Assembly: GCA_027533395.1 (NCBI GenBank)
Contig: JAPZUF010000005.1
Coordinates: 62,001-126,000, forward strand
Direction: 5' to 3'
Source: Cyclobacteriaceae bacterium
Lineage (GTDB): Bacteria > Bacteroidota > Bacteroidia > Cytophagales > Cyclobacteriaceae
DNA: 64,000 bases
Shown here: positions 9,040 to 15,639 of the stretch, piece after piece
Layout of the letters: each line of letters begins with the position of its first letter
Numbering within the stretch: the first letter of the stretch is position 1
Translations under genes and position numbers: made by a program
Notes under the pieces: generated by a model
What the model saw: the letters and a program-made list of their open reading frames with translations, nothing else
What the model was told of the DNA's origin: nothing
Database searches by the model: none

Positions 9040-9251
9040 AAGTCTGGACACCAGAAATGTTGAAAAAGTTAAGCGCTATGCATTTGTATAAATCTTACCA
9101 ACAAATTGCTACAGAGCTTGGCCTTACAAAAGGCGCAGTAAAATCCAAGGCTCAAAAACTTGGCCTATGCAAACGCAAATTCTGGACAACACAAGAGGTT
9201 ATATATCTGATTGATAATTATCCTCACGTAAACAACAGAATTTTTCAATGA
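9036..9251 (+). CDS. Small HTH protein (SANT/GcrA-like)
   Basis: From ATG at 9036, 71 residues (MKVWTPEMLKKLSAMH). The pattern W-T-x-E-x3-KL, then YQQIATELGLTKGAVKSKAQ and LGL, is a Myb/homeodomain-like helix-turn-helix as in GcrA-type and other small phage regulators. Coupled to the upstream gene by an ATGA overlap. Its target is unknown. Confidence 0.6.
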   Translation: MKVWTPEMLKKLSAMHLYKSYQQIATELGLTKGAVKSKAQKLGLCKRKFWTTQEVIYLIDNYPHVNNRIFQ

Positions 9252-9304
9252 AGGCTTAAAAAGAATAAGCTAAAAACTTTTACAACCACTTCACTTTTTT
9301 ATCT

Positions 9305-11872
9305 ATGTCTAATAAAGAGAAAGACACCACTTACTTAAACCAACGCCTGGCCGACCTTAGGATAACGCCCGAGCTAAACTCCTTTGTGCGCGTGCGCAAT
9401 CACCAAGGCAACAGCAGCGAACCTATCATAGAAGAAAAGGCAATGGATATTTTCGATGCTGATGACCAGGGCAACATCATCATCAACTACTTTAACCTAA
9501 ACCGCGATTCATACACGTGGAAGCCAGAAAATGCTACACGCAAATCGTTTATCCGTAAGCGCCTGCGCATACCAAAAGAAGACCAGAAGTACCATCAAGA
9601 AAAAGGCAGTCCACAGTTCCCCTTCTTCACACCTGGCATTATAGAAAAATACCAACTCGCAAAAGCTAAACCCGATGCCGACCCCGATGCCGGCAACATC
9701 GAAAATCTAGTATTGGTCGAAGGAGAGTTTAAAGCCTTTGCCGGATACATGGCCGGTATAGATGTAATCGGTATACCATCCATCCATGGTTTTTACAATG
9801 GAGATGTGCGCGGCAAACTGCACGAAGATATTCAGGAGGTAATCATCACTTGCAAAGTTAAAAACATCATTTACCTGGTAGATGCAGATTTACTCACCAT
9901 CAAGTGGGAAGCCAATAAAGATTTAGCCAAGCGCATCGAAAGTTTTTATGCAGCCATTAAACTATTTCGCGAATCGCTAGAGCTGCTCATCCAAAACCCC
10001 GATGTACCCATCACCAATGTATACTTCATGCACGTGGCCAGCAAGTTTGCAAAAGAAGATGCCAAAGGTCTCGATGATCTGCTCTGCAAAAATCCGGATA
10101 AAGGAAAAGATATCGTTGCCGACCTCATGCAATTTCAGTTTGCTAATAAATTCTTTAGCGGCTACATCGTTAACGATCCCAATAAGGACCTGCAGAAAAT
10201 CCGCAACTACCTCGGCCTTACCGATGAGCAAGCTTTCTATAAAACATACCGCGAGTTTATCGGTTCACGCTCTTTCATGTTTCGCAAAAAACACTACACG
10301 TATAATGTAGAAGATGATAAAGTAGTGTTCGAAAAACATGCCGATGCAGACCTATACATGCGCGTTGGCAGCGATTGGATTAAGATTGTAAAACGTGCTG
10401 ATAAGTTTGGCAAAATGCACGAAGAGCTAAAACCATGGAGCATAGCAGAAATTAACCGCGACTATAAAATCGGTAAGAGTGCAGATTTTTTCATCTCTCA
10501 ATTGCAAAAGTATGACGACTTCTGCAACGAACCCAACTGGACACCCGAATACAAACGCGTACACAACAACTGCTACAACCTTTGCGCACCTCTCACATGG
10601 GATCCTAAAGAAGGAAGCTTCCTTAATACATACACACTACTCAAGCACCTTTTCCAAGGTAACGGAAGCATTAGCTTCAACGAAAATGGTTTGCCTATAG
10701 AAGAAAACGCAATCATCGGAGATCCCTTTACCATCATACTCGATTGGTTAACCATTCTCTTGCGCCATCCTAAACACATGTTGCCAGTGCCCATCTTGGT
10801 ATCAAAAGAAAACGGTACAGGTAAATCCACATTCTTAAAATGGCTCAACATCATCTTCGGAAGCAACATGGTTATTCTCGGCAACGACCAGTTCAAAATG
10901 AAATTCAACGGCCACTACATCACAAAATTTATCATCGCCATCGATGAAGGTTTTTTAGATGTAGATAAAAAAGCCGAGAAAGAAAGATTAAAACAATTGG
11001 TAACAGCCGATGTAGCCTATCTGGAAAACAAAGGAATGAACGTAACCAAAATCAATTTCTACGGCAAACTGGTAATGTGTTCTAACGATGCCGACCGTGT
11101 AATGAAAATTGATGAAGGAGAAAGCCGTTGGTTCATCGTTAAAGTTCCTGTAGTACCACCCAAAAAATTAACAGGCCAACAACTGCTTAACGAAGGCTAT
11201 ACGAAGTTCAACGATCAGGAAATCTACCCCAACAAAATATACGATGTGCCCAACGTAGATCCCGACCTCGAGAAGAAAATGGAAGCAGAGGTGCCGGCCA
11301 TACTCAACTATCTACAAACTCGCGAAATAAAACATCCGCGCAAAAATCGTTTGTGGTTCGATCCGGAGTGGTTCATCACCGATCAAATGAAACTCATTGT
11401 TGAAACAACCAAGAACCGTGTTGACCGCGTGTTTGAAGATTGGCTCAAAGAACAATTCATGACATACCGTTTGCCAGTATTGCGCTACCCGCTTACACAC
11501 TTGACTGAGATTTTTAACGATCCTAAGAACAGCAAATACAGAATCGATGCCATCGAATTAAAAGCATACCTAACCGATCGTAAAAAAATGAAACCAAGCA
11601 TACCACAACGTATAGTTATACCGGTAGGCTTCAACATTACAGACGATCCCGGCATACCTACCACCATCGTATTTAAAAACTTGTTGGCGCGCCCATACGA
11701 ATTCAAGGTAGAAGATTGGCTCACCAAAGAAGAACTAAACGACTGGCAAGCACCGGTAGAATTCGAAACAAATGTTACCGAAGCAAAGGCCAAAACAGAA
11801 AAAAAAGAGCTGCAACCTGTTACAGCCGATTCGGCTTGGCAAACAGGTAAAGACGATGATATGCCGTTCTGA
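9305..11872 (+). CDS. Phage replicative primase-helicase (TOPRIM-like plus SF3-type helicase)
   Basis: An 855-residue protein. Around residues 130-180 there is a TOPRIM-like segment (LVLVEGEFKAFAGYMAG then IIYLVDADLL), typical of archaeal/phage primases. Around residues 480-640 is an SF3/DUF5906-like ATPase: Walker A as KENGTGKSTF, Walker B as FIIAIDEGF, and a later LVMCSNDAD sensor segment. Such fusions prime and unwind phage DNA at the origin. It is the largest early gene and the only obvious replication gene here. A cluster of short repeats, a candidate origin, follows directly. Confidence 0.85.
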   Translation: MSNKEKDTTYLNQRLADLRITPELNSFVRVRNHQGNSSEPIIEEKAMDIFDADDQGNIIINYFNLNRDSYTWKPENATRKSFIRKRLRIPKEDQKYHQEKGSPQFPFFTPGIIEKYQLAKAKPDADPDAGNIENLVLVEGEFKAFAGYMAGIDVIGIPSIHGFYNGDVRGKLHEDIQEVIITCKVKNIIYLVDADLLTIKWEANKDLAKRIESFYAAIKLFRESLELLIQNPDVPITNVYFMHVASKFAKEDAKGLDDLLCKNPDKGKDIVADLMQFQFANKFFSGYIVNDPNKDLQKIRNYLGLTDEQAFYKTYREFIGSRSFMFRKKHYTYNVEDDKVVFEKHADADLYMRVGSDWIKIVKRADKFGKMHEELKPWSIAEINRDYKIGKSADFFISQLQKYDDFCNEPNWTPEYKRVHNNCYNLCAPLTWDPKEGSFLNTYTLLKHLFQGNGSISFNENGLPIEENAIIGDPFTIILDWLTILLRHPKHMLPVPILVSKENGTGKSTFLKWLNIIFGSNMVILGNDQFKMKFNGHYITKFIIAIDEGFLDVDKKAEKERLKQLVTADVAYLENKGMNVTKINFYGKLVMCSNDADRVMKIDEGESRWFIVKVPVVPPKKLTGQQLLNEGYTKFNDQEIYPNKIYDVPNVDPDLEKKMEAEVPAILNYLQTREIKHPRKNRLWFDPEWFITDQMKLIVETTKNRVDRVFEDWLKEQFMTYRLPVLRYPLTHLTEIFNDPKNSKYRIDAIELKAYLTDRKKMKPSIPQRIVIPVGFNITDDPGIPTTIVFKNLLARPYEFKVEDWLTKEELNDWQAPVEFETNVTEAKAKTEKKELQPVTADSAWQTGKDDDMPF

Positions 11873-11890
11873 AATGAATTTAAAATTTAA

Positions 11891-12018
11891 GTAACAATTG
11901 TAACAACTGTAACAAGTTAAAAAATGAAAAGAAAATAAGGTTTTTGTAAGGCTAAAAAGTTACCAAAGTTACTGAACTCGAGTAAGCTGTTACAAATGTT
12001 CGTTACGTTACGCGTTAC
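11891..12018. repeat. Cluster of nine GTAAC/GTTAC elements (candidate origin or regulator array)
   Basis: Three direct GTAACA copies at 9-bp period (11891, 11900, 11909), then six inverted GTTAC copies at 11959, 11968, 11989, 12002, 12007 and 12014. They fill the 179-bp non-coding gap after the primase-helicase gene. Position and repetition suggest an iteron-type origin; a regulator array is the alternative. Confidence 0.55.
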
Positions 12019-12051
12019 ACGCAAATTTTTTGTCTATCAAAAATAAATACC

Positions 12052-12357
12052 ATGGAAAACTACCCACTTTACTACCGCCAACGTGGCCGCTGCATTAAGC
12101 TAACCAGCGCCACAACAGGCATAGAAGTACGCGTTCCGGAAGAAGGCAAAACACGCCCCTTCTTCTTTACAGATCTTACAGAGCTGGGCATCACTACCGA
12201 AGAACAGATTAAGGAAATTGTTTCAGGCATGACACCCTGCGACCAATCGCAATACGAAAGCTATGTAGCTACCTACTATCAGCTCAACCATAGTAACAGA
12301 ATGCTCTTTAACAACTATCGCCAAAAGAGATACGATAACGGCACACTAAAATTATAG
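12052..12357 (+). CDS. Early protein, unknown
   Basis: A 101-residue soluble protein (MENYPLYYRQRGRCIKL) with a beta-rich N-terminus and helical C-terminus. It starts after the repeat cluster and is followed 2 nt later by the next gene. No family is recognised. Confidence 0.6.
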   Translation: MENYPLYYRQRGRCIKLTSATTGIEVRVPEEGKTRPFFFTDLTELGITTEEQIKEIVSGMTPCDQSQYESYVATYYQLNHSNRMLFNNYRQKRYDNGTLKL

Positions 12358-12359
12358 CC

Positions 12360-12701
12360 ATGCAAAAAGCCAGAATACTCAATCGAAAAAACATAGATCA
12401 GCTCTTCTTCCACATACTCGATGGATTTAAAACCAGCCACGATGGTTTAAAATTTATCAAGCAAGAAGAAGTGATAAGCGAAGCCGAGTACTTAGAACTA
12501 CTCGAAAAAAATGCCGAGCGATTGATAGACCGCATCCGCGAGTTTCGCATAGCCAACAGGCTGATGAGTTTATTTTTTGCAGCACTATTCGGCTACATGC
12601 AAACGCAAAAAGGCGAGTTAGAAATGCGCAGACCAGGCAGAGTAAGAACCACAGCCAGAGCAAGAGTAAGAAATAGAAGAAGCGAAGAAGCATTTACATA
12701 A
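12360..12701 (+). CDS. Helical early protein with Arg-rich tail, unknown
   Basis: A 113-residue protein (MQKARILNRKNIDQLFFH). The N-terminal two thirds are helical, with a hydrophobic patch RLMSLFFAALFGYM. The C-terminus is strongly basic (RRPGRVRTTARARVRNRR), suggesting nucleic-acid binding. It lies just upstream of the DGR. Its small size, helices and positive charge invite comparison with Avd-type DGR accessory proteins, but I see no clear Avd signature. Confidence 0.55.
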   Translation: MQKARILNRKNIDQLFFHILDGFKTSHDGLKFIKQEEVISEAEYLELLEKNAERLIDRIREFRIANRLMSLFFAALFGYMQTQKGELEMRRPGRVRTTARARVRNRRSEEAFT

Positions 12702-12733
12702 AGACAATCAGCACACCACCCATCGCGAATAAC

Positions 12734-12823
12734 ATGTTAAAAAGTTTAAGCTTAAAAAATGTTTTGGATGCGCGAGCTGCAGGCGAGTGCCTGAAAGGGT
12801 GGTTGTTTAAAAGTTTCACTTAA
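12734..12823 (+). CDS. Possible 29-residue peptide upstream of the DGR targets
   Basis: A short frame (MLKSLSLKNVLDARAAGECL) in the 134-bp gap before the first target gene. The gap also holds an inverted pair CCACCC (12716-12721) and GGGTGG (12797-12802), so the segment may instead be a structured leader RNA. Weak evidence. Confidence 0.2.
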   Translation: MLKSLSLKNVLDARAAGECLKGWLFKSFT

Positions 12824-12835
12824 CCAATTAATAAA

Positions 12836-13285
12836 ATGCAAACACTAAAAATTCAAATTCCAGAAGGCTATCAAATCGATAATGTCGATATGAATTCAGG
12901 TGAGATAAAATTCAAGCCTGTTCCAAAAGATGTAAGAGAAAGATTTAAAACAGTAAGTGATGTACTTGCTCATCATTTGCTTACCGAGGAAGAGTTCGAT
13001 GAAAAATGCGAAGATCTAACAGCAGATGAAAAGGCATATCGCTTTTTAAAAATGTTAGCGCAGTGCCTCAATGAAGGATGGCAACCAGATTGGAATAACG
13101 AAAATCAACCAAAGTATTATCCTTGGTTCTACATGGGCGGTTCCTCCGGTTTTCGGTCTTACTTCTTCGTTAATTGGGACTCGTATTCGAATGTCGGCTC
13201 GCGCCTTTGCTTTAAAAGCAGCGTACTGGCAGAGTATGCAGGCACGCAATTTTTAAATCAGTACAAACAATTTATGACTATCTAA
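12836..13285 (+). CDS. DGR target protein 1
   Basis: A 149-residue protein with no signal peptide or membrane segment. Residues of about 81-97 carry WQPDWN and KYYPWF motifs shared with the second target. Residues 100-125 are the variable repeat, from GGSSGF to NVGSRLCF. A conserved tail YAGTQFLNQYKQF follows. Against the template repeat it has 12 substitutions, 11 at template adenines. The C-terminal GSRLCF resembles the end of C-type-lectin-like DGR domains, but the protein is much smaller than known receptor-binding targets and is not in the tail module. Its ligand is unknown. Confidence 0.85.
   Translation: MQTLKIQIPEGYQIDNVDMNSGEIKFKPVPKDVRERFKTVSDVLAHHLLTEEEFDEKCEDLTADEKAYRFLKMLAQCLNEGWQPDWNNENQPKYYPWFYMGGSSGFRSYFFVNWDSYSNVGSRLCFKSSVLAEYAGTQFLNQYKQFMTI
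13134..13211 (+). repeat. DGR variable repeat 1 (VR1)
   Basis: A 78-bp match to the template at 13699-13776. Of 12 mismatches, 11 are at template adenines and one at a guanine. This is the signature of adenine-specific mutagenic retrohoming. Confidence 0.92.
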
Positions 13286-13287
13286 TT

Positions 13288-13677
13288 ATGAAAAACTTAC
13301 AAGAAAACTTAAAAACCTTCGAAGATGCCTGCAAAGTATTAGGCATTGAGCCTTCTGTTGTTCCAACTTTTGAGCTCTATCCAGACCAAGACAGAAAAGC
13401 CATGCAAGCGCATGCAAAACTTGTGTTGATAGCACGCGCTGCTAATCAGCTTGCTAACGATAATAAACCGTGGCAACCAGATTGGAACGATTACGATCAA
13501 TACAAGTACTACCCTTGGTTTGAAATGGGCGGTTCCTCCGGTTTTCAGTATAACGACTGCGATAATTGGTACTCGAATTCGAATGTCGGCTCGCGCCTTT
13601 GCTTTATTAATTATGATACTGCGAATTATGTGGGCAATCAATTTATTGAATTGTATAAAGAGTATTTCTTAATTTAA
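13288..13677 (+). CDS. DGR target protein 2
   Basis: A 129-residue paralogue of target 1, starting 2 nt after it. It shares the WQPDWN and KYYPWF motifs, the GGSSGF...NVGSRLCF variable segment (residues of about 80-105), and the conserved C-terminal tail (YVGNQFIELYKEY). The N-terminal half differs from target 1. Its variable repeat differs from the template at only five positions, all adenines, three of which lie in the fixed 3' end. So it is either recently rewritten or weakly diversified. No signal peptide. Confidence 0.85.
   Translation: MKNLQENLKTFEDACKVLGIEPSVVPTFELYPDQDRKAMQAHAKLVLIARAANQLANDNKPWQPDWNDYDQYKYYPWFEMGGSSGFQYNDCDNWYSNSNVGSRLCFINYDTANYVGNQFIELYKEYFLI
13526..13603 (+). repeat. 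DGR variable repeat 2 (VR2)
   Basis: 78 bp matching the template with five mismatches, all at template adenines (A to G, T, G, G, T). The last three are the same as in VR1 and probably mark the 3' initiation region. Confidence 0.92.
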
Positions 13678-13698
13678 AAAAACAGGCTGTGTTTTGGT

Positions 13699-13776
13699 TG
13701 GGCGGTTCCTCCGGTTTTCAGTATAACGACTACGATAATTGGAACTCGAATTCGAATGTCAGCTCGCACCTATGCT
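13699..13776 (+). ncRNA. DGR template repeat (TR) RNA region
   Basis: A non-coding 78-bp copy of the variable repeats between the second target and the reverse transcriptase, containing 18 adenines, most at codon positions 1-2 in the target frame. Read in that frame it hits a stop right after the homology. It would be transcribed with the operon and copied with adenine errors. The exact RNA ends are not visible. Confidence 0.9.
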
Positions 13777-13882
13777 AACAAACATACCGAAACAGGCCTT
13801 GCCTCTTGGCAAAAAATAACTTAACAAAATTTGAGGCGTTGGTAAACCTTAATGGAAGAAGGCGACTCAATAAAAGCAAAGG

Positions 13883-14842
13883 ATGAAAAGAATAGATAAC
13901 ATCTTCGATAAGATTGCAAGCATAGAAAATCTACAACTTGCAGATGCAAAAGCCCAAAAAGGCAAATCAAATCAGTACGGAGTTAAACTACATCTCCGTA
14001 ATCAAGAGCAGAATATAATTGATCTTCATAACACACTTTTAAATGGCAATTACAAAACATCTACATATGATGTTTTCACAATATACGAACCTAAAGAAAG
14101 ATTGGTTTATAGACTTCCTTACTATCCAGACATAATCACGCATCATGCAGTAATGAATGTACTCGAACCAATCTTTGTAAACACCTTTACAAAAGATACT
14201 TACTCGTGCATAAAAGGCCGAGGCATACATAAGTTATTCTACACACTTAAAAAAGGTTTGGTAAATGAAGATGAAACACGCTATTGTTTAAAGTTTGACA
14301 TTAAGAAGTTTTATCCAAGTATAGACCACGACATACTAAAATCATTAATTAGAAAAAAGATAAAGGACCATCGTCTTTTAAAACTACTCGATGAAATAAT
14401 AGACAGTGCGCCAGGCTTACCCATTGGCAACTACCTTAGCCAGTATCTGGCAAACTTTTACCTCAGCTATTTCGACCATTGGATAAAAGAACAAAAAGCG
14501 GTAAAGTACTACTACAGATATGCCGATGACATTGTTATTCTTCATTCAGATAAACAGGCATTACATAACTTACTGTCTGACATCAAGCAATACCTAAAAG
14601 CTTTGAAGTTAGAGGTAAAAGATAATCACCAGGTATTTCCGGTTGCTGCTAGAGGCATAGATTACGTTGGCTATAAATTCTTTCATTCTCATATACTAAT
14701 CAGAAAGTCAATTAAGAAATCATTTGCACGTAAGATGGCATCTAATCCGAACCATGCCTCACAAGCTAGTTACTTAGGTTGGTTGAAACACTGCGATGCG
14801 AAACACTTAACTAAAACCATTTTAAAAGATGAAAAACTTTAG
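13883..14842 (+). CDS. DGR-type reverse transcriptase
   Basis: A 319-residue reverse transcriptase. Motifs in order: RLVYRLPYYPDIITHHAV near residue 73, FDIKKFYPSIDHDIL at 138-152, the DGR-diagnostic IGNYLSQ at 181-187 (most group II intron and retron enzymes lack this SQ form), and the catalytic YADD at 213-216. Later come the VGYKF motif and a short basic thumb. No maturase or endonuclease domain. It lies just downstream of the template repeat on the same strand, the standard DGR layout. It should copy TR RNA into cDNA with adenine misincorporation. Confidence 0.93.
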   Translation: MKRIDNIFDKIASIENLQLADAKAQKGKSNQYGVKLHLRNQEQNIIDLHNTLLNGNYKTSTYDVFTIYEPKERLVYRLPYYPDIITHHAVMNVLEPIFVNTFTKDTYSCIKGRGIHKLFYTLKKGLVNEDETRYCLKFDIKKFYPSIDHDILKSLIRKKIKDHRLLKLLDEIIDSAPGLPIGNYLSQYLANFYLSYFDHWIKEQKAVKYYYRYADDIVILHSDKQALHNLLSDIKQYLKALKLEVKDNHQVFPVAARGIDYVGYKFFHSHILIRKSIKKSFARKMASNPNHASQASYLGWLKHCDAKHLTKTILKDEKL

Positions 14843-15125
14843 CGAATTTAACATCAAGCCAAAGCTCAATCAGTTTGTCGGAGAAAAGATTCAGGTGCAA
14901 AAGCTTTTTAACCTATCCATTCAGGTATTAGATTACAAAGTTGAACCATCCAAGCACAAGAAAGGAACGGAGTTACTAACGCTTCAAATCATAAAAGGAA
15001 ATGAAAAGAGAATTGTGTTTACAGGTTCTACTGTACTAATAGATCAGATTAAAAGAGTGCCACAAGATGGATTTCCTTTTACAACAATCATCAGAGGAGA
15101 TAATGATTATTATGAGTTTACTTAA
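14829..15125 (+). CDS. Small beta-rich protein coupled to the DGR reverse transcriptase (accessory candidate)
   Basis: A 98-residue protein whose start overlaps the reverse transcriptase stop by 14 bp, implying coupled translation. The sequence (QVQKLFNLSIQVLDYKVEPS ... GTELLTLQI ... KRIVFTGS) looks like a small beta-barrel of OB type that could bind nucleic acid. No helical-bundle Avd protein is present in the cassette, so this is the best accessory candidate. That role is inferred from position only. Confidence 0.6.
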   Translation: MKNFSEFNIKPKLNQFVGEKIQVQKLFNLSIQVLDYKVEPSKHKKGTELLTLQIIKGNEKRIVFTGSTVLIDQIKRVPQDGFPFTTIIRGDNDYYEFT

Positions 15126-15151
15126 TTGCGTATATTTGTAATGCAATTATT
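15125..15151. promoter_or_regulatory. Palindrome holding a -7-like box
   Basis: TAATTGC and GCAATTA arms flank TATATTTG, a perfect TAnnTTTG match. No TTG stands at the right distance. It could drive a short RNA ending at the 15190 terminator, or be an operator; both are speculative. Confidence 0.3.
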
Positions 15152-15189
15152 AAGTCAATCAGGAATTACCAGCCTGAGCCCAAAAAAAA

Positions 15190-15217
15190 AGCCCGGCTAA
15201 CCGGGCTTTCTTTTTTA
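15190..15217. terminator. Bidirectional terminator between early/DGR operon and tail-fibre operon
   Basis: Stem GCCCGG/CCGGGC with loop CTAA, an A-run before and a T-run after. It separates two converging operons. Confidence 0.92.
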
Positions 15218-15231
15218 AAAGGAAATTCTTA

Positions 15232-15432
15232 CTAAGAGTTAAAGAAGTACTCTTTAATTTCTAATGGTCCGCCAATATTCCACGTGCCGTACACAACATT
15301 TAGCAACGCATTTTCTGCATCGGCATGGCTGTCGTAACGTGTAGCATCGCTAGGGCCTGCAATCATTTCTTCGGCTTCTGTTTTCCAATAAGCATTTTGG
15401 GCAACAGAAAAAATCACATACTTTTTGTTCAT
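15232..15432 (-). CDS. Small protein at end of tail-fibre operon, unknown
   Basis: A 66-residue soluble protein (MNKKYVIFSVAQNAYWKT), last of the minus-strand tail-fibre operon, 20 nt after the preceding gene. Could be a fibre-assembly or accessory factor; nothing in the sequence shows this. Confidence 0.55.
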   Translation of the reverse strand: MNKKYVIFSVAQNAYWKTEAEEMIAGPSDATRYDSHADAENALLNVVYGTWNIGGPLEIKEYFFNS

Positions 15433-15451
15433 GATAATTGTTGGTTAAAGG

Positions 15452-15637
15452 TTAAACATGTATAAACTGATCAGTCTCTAAGTCAAACCTGAAAGACTGC
15501 AAGCTTCCTTCAGGTGTTAAAATGCAGTCGGCCATGGCATGCTTAGCTTTTTCTGCTGTGCAATTCTTTGCTTCCATTACAACGGTACTGTTATACATGG
15601 CCACGTGCTGTATATCGGTTATGCTTACAAATTCCAT
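15452..15637 (-). CDS. Small protein after the polyglycine adhesin gene, unknown
   Basis: 61 residues (MEFVSITDIQHVAMYNST), starting 2 nt after the stop of the large adhesin gene. It occupies the place where T-even-like phages carry fibre chaperones or adhesins, but no family is recognised. Confidence 0.55.
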   Translation of the reverse strand: MEFVSITDIQHVAMYNSTVVMEAKNCTAEKAKHAMADCILTPEGSLQSFRFDLETDQFIHV

Positions 15638-15639
15638 AG

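Noticed and set aside
11891-12018. CRISPR-like array
   Set aside because: Units are 5-6 bp, in both orientations with irregular gaps, and no cas genes are present.
12360-12701. Avd accessory protein of the DGR
   Set aside because: The protein is small and basic but has a hydrophobic patch and a disordered Arg-rich tail, unlike the compact Avd helical bundle; kept as unknown.
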